DNA from: Stratiolaelaps scimitus
Taxonomy: Eukaryota; Arthropoda; Arachnida; Mesostigmata; Laelapidae
Assembly (NCBI GenBank): GCA_019614645.1
Contig: JABWDB010000005.1
Coordinates: 6,604,001-6,668,000 of the forward strand
Direction of reading: 5' to 3'
DNA: 64,000 bases
Shown: one piece after another, positions 13,250-26,379 of the stretch
How the letters are laid out: each line of letters starts with the position of its first letter
Position numbering within the stretch: the first letter of the stretch is position 1
Position numbers and translations under genes: made by a program
The notes under the pieces: model-generated
What the model was told of the DNA's origin: nothing
What the model saw: only the letters and a program-made list of their open reading frames with translations
Database searches by the model: none

Positions 13250-14780
13250 ACTCGAGGTGCAAGCGAGCGAGGGAGCGCGTGGCTATTGTTGCCCTCAAAC
13301 AACCGCGGGCGAAACCACTGCTCAATCCGTTTAGTTTGCGAGGGCTGGTTAATAATTCATTATTGTCTATTACTTACATACTCTTCGCTCTATTGCAGGA
13401 TCTCTAATCCCTCGGCGCTGGTTGCTTACTGGTTTCCCGTTTGAGCAGCCCTTATTCATGTCACCACACCATCACTACCACAGGTCTTTCAGACTCTCGC
13501 AAAACGCCCTCCGGTCGACTCTCTCACGGCCTCTGTGCCCAAGTTGTCTCTTGTCCGTCGTTTGCGTCCTCCTGCACTTTCCGCGTAGCCTTCGGTTGCC
13601 AGCCATTTTCGTTGCTGCCTTTTTATTCCTCGTGTTGTGAGTATAATATCAGCGCCAACAGCCGCAATAGCAATAGCCGCTTTTTACCCGCTACGAATCT
13701 TCGTGCACATCGACGCTGTTGCCTTGCCTGAGTAGGCCTGCTGGCTGGCTGGCTCGCTCGCTCGCTCGCTTGCCGAGGCCTGTGGCAACGGTGTCATGCT
13801 GACTGGCCATGTTGGCCCGTTGCCCTGTGCGCCTTGCAGCCCAGGATCTCCCGGTCTCACTCTCGCACGCACAACATCTTGTTCCTCTCTTGTTCCCCAC
13901 TGGTGTGTCTCTGCTACGCCTCTTCGTCTTCGTTCGTAGATGCTTACTCGCGACCCTTGGTTCTTCTGGCGTCCCTCTGCTCGCTCGTGTTCTTGCTGCT
14001 CTTTGTTTGTCAAGTTTTGCGGAAATGAAGACGACATCGTTGCTGCTGCTGCTGCCGCAGACGGCAGCCGTCTTCCCCGGCCGCTCTTGTTGCCACTGGC
14101 AGCCTCACAGAGCGCGACGTAGCTGCCCCCGTGTCTTTTTTTTGTTTTGCTGTATCCGTTAGCTCAGACGTCAGCTGCCGAGAGTCTTTGGCAAGTCGGT
14201 GGCAACGCAGCATGGGCTCCAGGCGATGGAACAGAAAATGATGGCGGCCCAGCTTGGTGATGGCGTACCGGGTTGACTGCTTGCTGATGGCAATAGCGCG
14301 GTAGAATCCGGCAGCAGCAGCGGTGATGTTGGCTGTCTGGACGAACAACGAAATCGTGTCCCGAATTCAGCTACCGCCGGCGTTTGTGCTGGTTATTCCA
14401 GAGCGGGAAATCAGGGACGAGAACGGAGTCCGTGCGGAGCCAGCTTCTTAGCCGGAAGAGCCTCCACAACAGCTGGATTCTCTCGCAACGCCTGACGGTC
14501 GCTGAACGAAATCGCAGCCGCGAGCGCGAAAATTGTCGCTGGCACACTGCCGATGGGAACATGTTTCCCGGGGGTTGTCGGTTTCCAGCAGTTGGTCGGT
14601 AGTCTCTGTGAGGTGGTTCTCCTTGTTCATTGCTAGACCGCGTTTGACCGTGTGCGAGCGTATCTCTAGAACAGGCGGCATGCGCAGTTTAGGAGGCGCT
14701 GTAGCAACGATGACTCTGCAGAGAGATATCGACTATAATCTTGTGATTATTTCACGCAGGGGGAAATTTGCTTGGTAGCT
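13250..14780. other. GC-rich block with tetranucleotide and CTG repeats, no assignable gene
   Basis: A (TGGC)n(TCGC)n tract lies at 13738-13772 and a short CTG run at 14039-14056. Frames of about 110 codons lie on both strands with no domain recognised. Confidence 0.5.
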
Positions 14781-16279
14781 ATAATAATTGTCAACAGTCG
14801 ATGGGACGCTTAAGCACGTCTATCACTAATGCGATTCCTGCCCTGGCATTCATATATTATAGCATACATGATAGTTGTGTATAGAATTTAGTCAACTGGT
14901 AATAGTGATTCAGTGATTATATTCTATTTCACTTCTAGTTCGCCTTACATCCACGTTCAGCTAGCTTGAACACTCAACTTGGTCCCAACAGTGCGTCCAC
15001 CACTTTTTTTGCAGTACTATGTTACTTCGAACCAAATCGTAAACAAATCGTGCCCGGTCTTAGCTGACATCATATAAATACCTCGTATCCGCTATTATTT
15101 GCTTTAAAATTGTTGTCCACCTCATACTGTACTTGTTTAGCATGGAACTGTTCTGTTTAACAGGATATATCTGCCCGAGGGTTCATTTTCTGTCGCTATG
15201 AAATCGCAAGCTGTCCTTGTCAGTTTGTCGTGCCGCTGATAGTGAAAACTACTAATTTCTCTAGGGGCGTTTTTCGAAATAAACCTTGAGCGCATTTGCT
15301 ATATAGTCAGCGGCGGGACCGCTTACGCTGAAAGCGTTATCTAACCTGATATGAATAATTTCATAACACATTCATGATGATTTTATTATTGCCGAACATG
15401 CTCCTTCTAATTCACCCGGTACTAACAGTGTGCTCTTACATTTGAGGATATTTTGATCGTGTAGTGATCGTTTTGTGTTGTATAAAATACTCACACCTAG
15501 GTTCACAATTGGATGCAGTCGCGACAACAAGGAACAACGTTAGGTTTCAGGGGGGCTCAGCAATATGTTGATACTTATCAGGGAGCTCATCTAACTTCTA
15601 AGTAATAGAACGTTGGCGGCTTCACACTCCCTCCTTCACTTGCCAGACCCTTAACTCTATTTCCAACAGTTGCCCTAAGTATCACCTAGGCGTCGTATGC
15701 TCGTTACCTCCTCAAGATTTTATCGAAAACTGCATTGGTGTTTACGTATTATGATTATTATTACATGATTCCATATGGTGTTTGTGTGTGTGTGTGTGTA
15801 TTTGTGTGTGGATCTGACTATGCCATGCAAGTAAAACCACTGCGCTTACAAGGCAGGTCAGACACGTTACGATGATAGGCTTGTACTATGTGAGCCACAA
15901 GGGTGTGGGTACCGTCCAGTAAGGAGCCTTTCTCCTGGCATTATCTGTGGAAATGGTTATTGACAAGGATTATGGCCTCAAACAGCATGATCTAGCCGGC
16001 TCGAAGATCGGTTAGTAAGGCGGCATGATTTGCGGGCCGTCAAGACGTAGGAATTGCCTCTTATCATTTACGTCGAGATGGCACGATAACGGCTGGCGGA
16101 CTGCCCTGCACGCCTGGTCGACACATACATACCCACACACACACACACAGACAAATGGCTCATGGTCAGTGGATTCGGGCTGAACGGTAACATGTTGTTT
16201 CTGCTCTGATCAGAAGAAGATTAGAAGGCGCAGGCGACGACACGCGACAATGTAACCATACGGTAGAGTCGAACTTCAA
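14781..16279. other. AT-rich stretch with a TG microsatellite
   Basis: No frame longer than 60 codons is seen. (TG)n occurs at 15783-15810 and a short (AC)n at 16134-16149, just before SINE copy 1. Confidence 0.55.
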
Positions 16280-16366
16280 CAGAACAGCGTGGCTGGCGAT
16301 CGGAGGAGACACACGGAGGTACACGGGTTCGACTCCTACCGTTGCACATTTGCATTAAAAAAAAAA
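16280..16366 (+). mobile_element. tRNA-derived SINE-like element, copy 1
   Basis: An A-box-like stretch (around 16289-16303) and a clear B box (GGGTTCGACTCC at 16325-16336) are followed by a tail TACCGTTGCACATTTGCATT and a run of ten A. The same tail and B-box surroundings recur on the other strand at 57851-57884. This is the layout of a tRNA-derived SINE: pol III promoter, short body and A-rich end. The 5' half is more decayed than in the other copy. Confidence 0.6.
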
Positions 16367-19299
16367 GGTCCGCCTTATGAAGCAATGCCAAAAGCAGTGG
16401 AGAGTCAGCCCGGAAATTTCACTTTTTTTAATTGTGCGCTCACCTGTTAGCACTATGTGAATTATATATCGATATAATTATAAAAATTATAATATAATTA
16501 TAATAATATAGATGTAATTCTATTAGCTATTCTAGGGACTCATTACAGGGGAGCAACCAACTGGCCGATTTTACGTGTGCTCATCCAGTCAACCGATTCG
16601 AGGTCAACTGCAGAGGAAATAGGTGAAAAAAATGGAGACATCTGCACCATTTCGAGTGTACCAGACTCCCGTCCACTGAGCACATGGTGAAGTGACTTCC
16701 AGCAAATGTCAATCAACATCTGTTATTGATCGTCCTGTAATACTCACTAGACGTCAAACATGCAATCGATAGGCTTGAAGCAGTTTGCTTCCCCTGGTCG
16801 AACGACACTCGGAGACAGTCCTGCGGGTGTGAGGGCCGCCTGTCTAGATAGTTGCATTTTCTCTGAATCCCTGCGGGCGTGTCAATGTCAGAGAAGCTCT
16901 GAGGAGCTGGGTCCCGACAGACGTTCGGGTGCCGACAGTGCCCTTGCATTCCTGAGTGAGGTGATCTCCCTCACCAACCCCGCGCGGGGAGTCGGGAGAG
17001 ATCTTTCTTCTGCAACATGCAGAAATATCGCGGTGCTCGTGCCAAGGGCAAATGACGGCCTGCAATTGCTGAGAATACCGGATGGCTGCCAGCTATGGAA
17101 TAGCATTGCCAGACGGTCAAGATCAAACGCATGTGATATCTGATATATCATAAAAGCGTTAGATATTATTGGGAGAGTAACAAGTGAGTAATGATTCAGA
17201 CATCGCTAGTTAATGGAGCATTGAAGCTATCACAATGCGTTCATGACGTCTGTAAATAGCTGTATACATAAACATATATATATATATATTTATATATATA
17301 TATATATATATAGTGTGCGTATTAAGTGTGATGAAAATAGAGTATAGACGTATGAAGGGGAGGGGCATAAGGAGGCCAAAGAATGAGCAGAATCTTAATG
17401 CAAAATTAGGAAAAAAATTTCCAGTGGAGGGAAGAAATCTACCTTTAAAATTGTAGTCGAAACTGCGTAAACTACAAGTCAACTGTTTCCCACCAGTCAA
17501 CTTTTGTTGCCTAACTGGAAACCCATCCCTTTCCTTATGGTCTAGAAGTATATCCTACTTAACCTTTAGCCCACGTGTAGCCTCCACCCCCCGATCCCCG
17601 TTCGTCACTGTGTAAATTTGAATTTCAAATACCGATATCAAGACGAAGACACAAAACTCATGAGGGAATGCTGTACTTCAACTGGTACATTTTTACCCAA
17701 TAGGATGAAAACCATGGCAGTACAACAAAAATGGCATAGAAATTAACGGCGTGATTCTTACTCACAAACATGCACATATGCATTGTGATTCGAGCTTCAC
17801 TTCGTCACAGCTTTTGTGGAAACGACCATGATAATGTATTCCATTTGAATCAGAAGGGGCTGGCCCCTGAGAAGCTTTGTTTTGAAAGGCCAAATTGCTC
17901 AGCGAGAGGAATCTGGACTTACGCCAGCATAACCGAGATTTAATAGCAGCAATGCTGTACTTCGGAAATAAATTTAGCTATCGATCATTATGTTGCACCT
18001 TTTTGCCTCGAGACCGGTCCCTCGTCGTCTGTTCCGTGTTGGGCGTGTATGCCACTCCAAGGACTATTGCTTCGCTCCTGATGAGGAGCCCCAAAAAGCA
18101 ATCGAAACGGAATCTATGGACAACTTGAATAGCTTGCTTTTATAGGCTGTACGCGGAGTACGCCGATGGCTGACCGGTGTCGTCTGTCTAAATTTGTTTC
18201 ATTTTTTAATAATTTTGATGAATATATAAAACGAAAACTATATCAGCAATTATCCCTACGAATACAAGCTTCTCGAAAGATATGTATCATATATCTACTA
18301 AAACTCGGTCCAGCTAAAAATGCTCCAACGTATACTTGGAAATAGTTGTGGGCCGCACTTTCGTCTCGAACATTGGGAAACTCCACGCATCTGTTGCTGC
18401 TTCTATTGCTACTGACGCTTTGAAAACTACCTCTTGCGACTTACGTTCAGCACTTCAAGTATGGTTAAAGCCGATATGTTTGACGTCTGCTGGGGGTGAT
18501 GTGGCAAGCCAGCGAATTCTACTCTGACCTAGTTGCGTCAAAGTGACGCGATAAATTGTCAGAAGAGATATGGCTGGCTATGGCCATCTCGAACTCAGGT
18601 GTGCCCGCCTAGCGTTTACTTCGCCAAGCGACTAGCTAACGCAAGTATTAGCCATGCAGAATCTGCAACATTCGTGCTACTTTCTCACATTTGTGACTGT
18701 CCACTTTCTGCATTGGTCAAATATGTACGCGTTGGTATAAAGATAAATAATTGAAGAACATTAAGGGCCATCGAGGCTGCTACTAAAATGTTCTATGAGT
18801 GGTTTTGCTGTTAAGCGTGGATTTGAGGTGGCTGTGGTTGCTCGCCTTTGTAAGTATGACACAGGTATAATTTTGCTGTTGATTTTGTTTTGAGTAGGTT
18901 AGTAGTATGCCAAGAGTGCAAATTAGTAGGAATTAGTAAATCCATCGAACAGTTGTGTCGTTCTTAGTGAGGATCAAATTGACGAGACATGCATATTACC
19001 GTCAGGCACACGGGTTTCTTCATTCTATGAATCGTTGGAGTAACTGTTACAGGTTAATACACATAGCTAAAAAAACAGTTGTCGGGTGACACAAATTATG
19101 ATAGTTCGAGCTCTGAGATACTACACACTATAGTCCCCTATATATTTATTATTATTATTACCACACAACAATACAATACAACACCTTTTATCCCAACGAG
19201 ATATCAATATTATACGACGACGCTACCAAATAAAGATAATATATGGTAATTATTACGTTGCGTAATAATTTGCATTTATTGTATGTATTTGATTGCGTC
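16367..19299. other. No recognised gene
   Basis: AT-rich with an AT-rich self-complementary stretch near 16462-16510. Frames up to 127 codons at 16760-17143 overlap on both strands and show no known motif. Confidence 0.5.
17274..17312. repeat. (AT)n microsatellite with one interruption
   Basis: AT repeats broken by a single TTT near 17289-17291. Confidence 0.92.
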
Positions 19300-20870
19300 C
19301 GCAATCAAACACATACCCATAAACAGACAGCCAACCCGTTTCGACCCAAAAGAACAATTGGACATCACAGCGACGTTCGTCCCATTTGCAGACGTCACCA
19401 TTAACATTCGTCACTGTATGACTCTACTATCGGGATGCGCACTCGTGCGATTACAGCAAATAGCAATAAACATTGCTGTGCCGCCGACGTTATTTCCACC
19501 TCGCGGGTCTTTTCTCGTCCGAATCAGTTCGACGGTTCGACCAGAACCGCCGAGGGTAATAGACACATCGCGCATTTTCCGTGAGGTGCACCTATCGAGT
19601 TCGTTGGCAAAGTCACCTTGCCACTCACAACCCGCGGGATAATCTGAAACGAACGCCGGAACAGGGAAGGTCGACGGAATGTACTCTGACAGGACGAAGC
19701 CGGTTAGAAGTCAAAGGCGATAGAAGAATCTTCGGCGTAAGGGTTTCCGTCGGAAATAGTTCTCTACGCCGTGAAGACATTGCTTCTATTTCCTTTAGGT
19801 TTGTAAATACACGGCTCGTTCCCACGCGCTGTCGGAGGGAAGGGGAACGCCGAGTGCCAAGGACATTCTTTGCTTTTGTACGCTTTTCCTTCAAGAAGAA
19901 GGACAAGAAGAAGACGCCGCCGCCGCCGCCTCCGCTTCGAACCGCTAGACGACGAAATGCACGGCGTTCTAGAGGCGCATAGGCAGGCCAGCCGTAGTGT
20001 GCTCCGGCGTGTGAAGAGCTGCGCGCCCTTTCTCTCTATCTCTCCTTCTCTCTGTGCATGCATGTATCCTATCCCTTGTACGTTGCTAGTGCAAGTGGCG
20101 ACGCTGCGCGAGGCTCTCCGAGCCGAACACACGGAGCGACCTCCATGTGTTCAGTCCTGTCCCGTATTCCTCTCGGTCCGTCGACTTGGCCGGCCAACTT
20201 TTTCCCCATTATTGCTGCTGTTGTTGTTCCCCCGTTCCTTTCAGCATAGAGAGCTTGGCGAAACGGGAGTCAGCGAGAGAGAGAGAGAGAGAGAACACTC
20301 GGTAGCTAGCTTGCGGGGAAGACCAGCCCCTGGCCCCAGGCTTCGCTCATTGCTTCGTTCGCCGACCAGCCAGTCGCCTAGCAGGCCCTCCGCCGGCCCG
20401 CCCTGCTACTCGACTAGCTTGGGCGTGTTCAGACACGATTGTCGTTGATTTGCATGTCGTTGCACTGCGGTCGCCTGGTGTCTCCGCATTCCGTCGACGG
20501 GCAGCACGCAGCACTCAGCACGGAGAACGTGTCGCCAAGAGATGCCCGCGTGGTCCCTTGGAAAAGCTTGCCGCCTCGGTTTCTTCCCAATCCTGCCTCT
20601 GCCGCCGACGGCCAGCGGGCCCTTAGCGTTAGCAACGCTTACTCCCTCAGAGCCTCGTTCCATTCGCAGGACTTCGGCAAGGCCCCGAGCGGGGCGGTAC
20701 GAGGCAAGGCGTTTTAAAATTCAGAAAGCAAGCTTGGCCATGTTGTCCTCTTCAGTTCGCCATTCATTCGATAAGTCGCCGCACGGCTCCCCTGAGCTCG
20801 AAGGGGCCACCGCGAGATAGCCTCCCTTGATCGGCCCGACGCGCTGAGTACTCGCTCAATCAATCGTGGG
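19300..20870. other. GC-rich block, no assignable gene
   Basis: Contains a GAAGAAG/CCG-rich purine-to-pyrimidine stretch (19892-19932) and a (GA)n tract (20274-20294). Open frames up to 192 codons overlap on several strands and look compositional. Confidence 0.5.
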
Positions 20871-23390
20871 CACCCCAATCCACGCGCTTAGCTAGCCATA
20901 GCCGTCAGAGCGGCTGAACGTCAATGAAAAAATGTCATGCACAGCGCGTACAGGTCTGCGGACGTGTTTACGTTTAAAGAGCTGTCGATAAGCAACCGTG
21001 GAAAATGCGCGTTTATTAATGCGTACCGAGACATGCTGCACCTGAGTGACAACATCAATCGTTGTTGTTATATTTAGATGTTCTTTATATAGGAAAATGT
21101 ACTTTATTCAATTGACAAGCAAAGGTTAATTTCGTTGTTGCTTCCAACCCTCTGTTATACAGAGATTCACCAAACTGTCAGCTATAATATGCGAGGACGG
21201 CTGAAACTGAAGTTAGGAATTGGAAAAATGTAATTTCCTTTGAGCGGTTCACTTTGAGAGCAGTGAAATTAATTTGCGAGCAAAATCAAATCAGATTGTT
21301 TAACACGTGACGCACATATTGGATATAAATGTGAATATGTGCGAGAAATGAAATTTCTCAGACTCACAGCTAGATACATTAGTCTCTGACTACAGCAAAA
21401 GGGGAGCTATTTCAGCTCATTTTTCAATTTAGGGACGGAGCACAGATGTGTCCCCGGAGAGAGCAATGGTCGTATACGAATGTGGCCTTTTAGGAATAAT
21501 CCCACTCGAACGAGGTTCAGCTTACTGATTGGTTCATATTATAGTCAACAAATCCAATGTATAATGAAGAGCCCTTTGTCGAGAGATGGGCTCACCACAA
21601 ATATTTCTACATATGCGTGTCTGTTTCCATAGTGGAATTTTTCATATCGTATATACGTATTACCTATTAGTCTTGTACGAGACCGGCGGTGTCATGGAAC
21701 AGCAGCCGTGCATAGACTATGATACATGGAGAGTTTGCCTTAAATATTGTACACATGCTTTTTAGCTTTGACAAAAGAAACCGATAACCCTCGTGAACCT
21801 GAGGCGCAAAATGTAGGATCCGAAGAAATGTGTACGTTCGCATCCAGCATTCGCTACTTGTAATTGCAAACGGTCCTTCGAGTCGTCAGTTGAGTCAGAT
21901 ACAATTGAAATTAATAGGCGTGCGGTGAGGTTACGGTGAGGTCATTTAGTGCTCCTAATTACGCTCTGGGCACGTTTTGCGAAGAATTGCGCGCTGCACG
22001 GTTCTATGCAGTTGAGTGTAGGCCATTAACCGCCCTTAGGCGGGCGAATGTAGTGTGACTGAGACGGACATCTCACCGAGAGCTGCCTGGGTTCAGGAGA
22101 AAAGTGACGGTTGAAGGAAACTTGGACAAGAGAAGTCCTCTTTTCTCTCTCTCTCTCTCCCTCAGGAGTCAGCGCCTCTTCGTTCCAGGAATCTGATCTT
22201 GCTAGTTCAGGATTCTGAGGCTCAGAAGCTGAAGCGGAAGCCGTTTTATCGTTACGCAAACAAGCTCGAAGGCGTCGCCGAGTATACACGGCGGACATAA
22301 AGGCGGCTCAAGCATTCATCGTGAGGACAACACAACAGGGTTATGGAGTAAGGCCTTGCAAGTAGGTAGATAGAGGACGTGGATGCAATTTCCAACATTG
22401 TATCGCTTACCCTGTAAAGCCGGCAGATAGGTATAGGGAGTACTTGCATGTGGGCGCCTGTGTGTGTGTGTGGGGGGGAAAGGTGGAGGGGTGAGTTCTA
22501 AAGTGCGAAAAACCTCCGAGCCCTATCGGATCAACTCTGTTTGGTGAGAGCAGCTCAAGGAACGGCGCTAGATTTGAGTAAATACAGACGGACAGTGTAA
22601 GCGCAACTTCATAGAAGCTGTACACCATCTGTGGAAGTCGCAACCTCCAGTGGAATTTCTAACAAAGAACATTCAATGATGTTTGACGAGACTGTGCAGG
22701 TCTTGTATAAAACAAACAAGGGTGGAACATAAATGTAAAAATACGCGTTAATCTGCAGACAGTCATATTTCTGAATCACAGTAGATGTATATACTGTGAC
22801 GGAATGAAACTAAACAAGTCAAGATGCAGCGCTCTTTTCGAATACGTACATGTATTTACCACATGCCAACATGCTACGGCCGGAGCCCTAATGTCTAAAT
22901 TTTGTTAACCTCCAAACCTCCGAAACCGGTGCCCTACGATTGCCTTGAATGAATAGAGAATATGGTTTGAATAGAGGAAAAAAAGCAGAGTCACTGACAT
23001 AGGGCACAAAAATCAAATGACTCTTCATCTAGATTTTGCATTTACAGATGGGGGCAAAAGTATCCTTTCAGTATGGTGGTCAAGACGTGAGTTTACAAAT
23101 AGAAAAAATAGGCTACCTGTTAGCAAAATAAGTGCAGTTACATATTTAATTTACAATTAACACAGACGCTGCTTCATCAGAAATCAGCCTACTCTTTAGC
23201 AACTGCGAACCCATTTTTCCTAACAGGCAGTCGTTCGTTTTACGTTAGGCTTACCCTACTGTGGGCCTGCTTTTGCCCCAATTTGTTCATATACGCAGAA
23301 GGTCATAGTTCTAGAGAGTCGCACTCACAACACATCTCCATGGTCCAACACATCTCAATCCAATACAATAATTATTCGTCATTATCACCT
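20871..23390. other. AT-rich stretch, no recognised gene
   Basis: A short CT run lies at about 22143-22160 and a TG/G run at about 22459-22478. No protein-like frame is found. Confidence 0.55.
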
Positions 23391-23455
23391 GCGAGGGGTC
23401 GAACCTAGGACTTCTTCTTCCCGCTCTTGTTGTTCACAGGCTGCTACTTGCGTAG
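23391..23455 (-). mobile_element. tRNA-like B box followed by SINE-like body
   Basis: On the minus strand CCTAGGTTCGACCCCTCG (rc of 23392-23409) matches a pol III B box. GTAGCAGCCTG about 40 nt upstream is a possible A box. Downstream GTGATAATGACG resembles TGATAATCTAGACG found after the tRNA-like piece at 35443-35500, so the two may belong to one family. Confidence 0.3.
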
Positions 23456-24988
23456 ATAGCGTTTTAAAATCATGTACAGTGTAGGACCGCTTCGTAATGC
23501 GCTTCGGAACAGTTTTTCGTCCCATCCGTGCACCCCTGGTTCCTTCTATCTCTCGTACAGCTAGAAATACGACTTCAGGTACTGCCTGAGCTTGTCGGAG
23601 ATGTCGTTGATGAGTATTCACAGCAGTCCTCATGCCTAGTGGAGATCCCGCTGGCTCAGCCTACCGTCGACGCTGGTGTCAGCCACATTGGCAGGTGGCG
23701 CTGCCAATCACTCGGCTATGACCCACTTTAGTCGCCATTGTTCAAGCGTCAAATGAAAGAAAAGCGAGCCATTGATGTCCGCTGCGGTTGGCCCACCAGC
23801 CGGTTTTCGAAGGCTTCCGCCAACGAACTTGCCGCCTCGGCCGACGCCATCATGTAGGGACATCAATTTCACAAATTTCGCACTCACCCATACGAGCTCT
23901 CCACACCTACAAATACCACTAGCACTACCAACTCGACTATTACTTCTTCGGGTCTCACACCTCCCCTCGTTGGAGTATCCAAGCTGGATTCCTATGTGCG
24001 TACGAATTCAAAGCTCTTCCGGCTGAAGTTAGCCCTGTCCCAGCCGTGACTTGAACAGTCTACGCGGCGGCCATCCATTCAAGCGAAAGAGAGCGGCCAT
24101 GATATAATCGTCCGTGGAACTGGACGTGGTCAGACGTCCCTCAGTTTGTACATTTGTCGACGGTCAACAATTAAAGTCAATAGCCTCACAATCAGCAGAC
24201 TAATAGTTTGACTAACTGACCGAACATAACTGACCGAAATGTTTCATTTGGCCTAATTACTGTTAGGGCTTATTTAAATAGCTTGAAGTATATATGCTTG
24301 AATATAACCTGATTGGCACCTGGCACAGGTATCCATGTTTCGCGATTTCACGACATCTGCCTCCAACGAAATTTTTCATTATGATAAAGCGGAACTCTGA
24401 ATTTTGTTTATGTGCAGTGTCTATTTTAATATTTGACGTCGACATGGGCCCTTGCCAAACGACTGTTTATTTGCTGAATTTACGTTATGACCTTAGATGT
24501 CGACGCCAATAAAAATATAGATAGCTTTAGTTAATGAGCTATAAGTTGCTTGCAGATATAAACAGTAGATCCGGAACCTAAAAGCATTTATTCACGGGCA
24601 AACTGACCGCCGCAGAGATAACTATGATATTCTTAGCTCAGTCGTCCGTGGAAAATGCATATCACTAACTGTAAGTGAAGAATTTCTTTCCGATGCTTGT
24701 CATATGGTTAGACATTACCGTTGGAGTTGTCGTTACTAAGGAAGAGGTACTCAAAAGGGGTTTCCACCTTCAATTAGCTTCCGATAGGTCTCCATAAAAA
24801 AAAGGTTTCCGTCTCTCAGTCGCCAACGACGAAAACGTCCATTTTCCATATGATCGGTATATTCATATGCATTCTAAATTCTCGGAGAAGAAGGCACTGA
24901 CACCTCTGCAGCAGACACTGTCAATCAATCGTTGAAGCAACACGACCCGCGATATTTTCTTGCTTTAGCGGTTAAGTCGCGCGTTTAA
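23456..24988. other. Probable decayed repeats, no gene
   Basis: On the minus strand CATAGCCGAGTGATTGG (about 23704-23720) resembles a Leu/Ser-type tRNA A box, and TGTTCAAGTCACGG (about 24039-24052) resembles a B box. They suggest further tRNA-derived SINE relics, but neither is complete. Confidence 0.3.
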
Positions 24989-25543
24989 GTCGCCCAAGAC
25001 GATCTCCATCTGTCGTGCAGCCTTATCGTCGCCATCGCTTACCTAACAACAATATATACACGTTCGCGAATAGATAGATCCAGCCATTCTGGCTGTGTCC
25101 CTTGTTCGCTCGAGGCGACCATTTTCGATAAGCTGCCGCCACCAGGGCAGATCAGAATCGTTTGCCTTTTGCTCCTGACATTTACGGGCTGCATGCTGCC
25201 TCGTGCAGAGTGGGCTTCGCTAACCCGCCTGAGTTGGCGGGAACTGAGGGAGGAAGGCCAAGGCCAGAGTGCACGTGCTCCGTGCATTCCACCAAAACGG
25301 GGCGCTGCAGCGGCTGGCAAGCACCCCGTGACGTATCGACTATTGGCTATCCGAAGGCACGTACTGCTGTTGTCTTCCATAACAATGATCCTACTATTGT
25401 CATTTGGCGTGCTTACGTTTGCTGTAGTTGGCAGTAGCGGTTTGAGTGACATACACGCCTTGTTTGAGGGGGAGTTACCTGGACAGTTAATTGAAACCCG
25501 CCTCCTTTTAATAAGATTCTGTTTTATACATTCATTATTATGA
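24989..25543 (+). CDS. Candidate membrane protein exon (184 codons open), unassigned
   Basis: The frame is open from after a TAA at 24986-24988 to a stop at 25541-25543; the first ATG is at 25193. Its product has a hydrophobic stretch near the centre (LLLLTFTGCML) and a strong membrane-like segment at about 25370-25430 (HVLLLSSITMILLLSFGVL), preceded by RR as in a type II protein. A possible acceptor lies at 25150. An equally long-looking frame with a genuine ATG runs on the other strand, so the coding strand is undecided and both may be chance. Not recognised. Confidence 0.22.
   Translation, partial: VAQDDLHLSCSLIVAIAYLTTIYTRSRIDRSSHSGCVPCSLEATIFDKLPPPGQIRIVCLLLLTFTGCMLPRAEWASLTRLSWRELREEGQGQSARAPCIPPKRGAAAAGKHPVTYRLLAIRRHVLLLSSITMILLLSFGVLTFAVVGSSGLSDIHALFEGELPGQLIETRLLLIRFCFIHSLL
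25039..25452 (-). CDS. Candidate reading frame antisense to the previous one, unassigned
   Basis: A 137-codon frame with a true ATG (25450-25452). The product is Ser/Arg-rich with no signal peptide, membrane segment or known motif. It overlaps the plus-strand frame throughout. Only one of the two, or neither, is likely to be real. Confidence 0.2.
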   Translation of the reverse strand: MSLKPLLPTTANVSTPNDNSRIIVMEDNSSTCLRIANSRYVTGCLPAAAAPRFGGMHGARALWPWPSSLSSRQLRRVSEAHSARGSMQPVNVRSKRQTILICPGGGSLSKMVASSEQGTQPEWLDLSIRERVYIVVR

Positions 25544-26379
25544 TTATAATTGCCGTTTCGCCATTATTCTGTATTGTTCCAGTATTCTTATTACGTTTGC
25601 CACGAATCGCCCCTGATCTGAAATCTACCGAAACTAGCGCTCAGTGCGAGCCACGAGCTTCTAAATATATACGTATTTAGAAGATATCCGTCGAATAAAT
25701 GGACCCGCGAGAACTGAGTCTAAAGAAATCCACATATTGAATATTTGTACTAATCCGTACTCGTATGATCATGTTGTTGTTCCTCCAGATCCGCGCAGAT
25801 TCGGCTCGTGCCGCCAGGAAACGTCGATGAGATATTGCTAAAAATACGACCCACCCGAACCATTTCACCCTAGCCAGTGATCCGATCTGGCTATTCTAGC
25901 CCGTCAGCGGGTCTCTGATTGATGAGCTTAGCGAGGGTGTGGCTGCGCCCCTCCTGCACCAGTGAGAAATGACTGACTCATCGCGCCTCCTCTCTCCTCG
26001 CAAATGAAAACGTCAGCGTTGGCACAAATGTACACGTATATTTTACCAACGATCCTATGCAGTGGATGCATTGAATTTGCAGGAAAACCCTGCTAGTTGA
26101 GAATGAAGTAGTTACAAACGAATGGCCATCATTCTTCACCATCCGACAGAATCCGCCCTCTCAGTTTTCGTGGGTACGCTCCCAAATCATTTGGGGTTTC
26201 TATTGCCTCGGCTTTATCGGTATCGGCATCGCGGTGCTGTCACTGCTATGCCTTTTGTTAGTAACACCATTCTGATGCCGACGAACTGAAGACGCGAACA
26301 TAGTTGCAAAGCAGGCGGAGGAAGGGGAAACACCATACCCCATGTGAGTCCGATCGTGCATCATATTTAGGTCTGTATA
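25544..26379. other. No recognised feature
   Basis: AT-rich DNA without protein-like frames. Confidence 0.5.
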
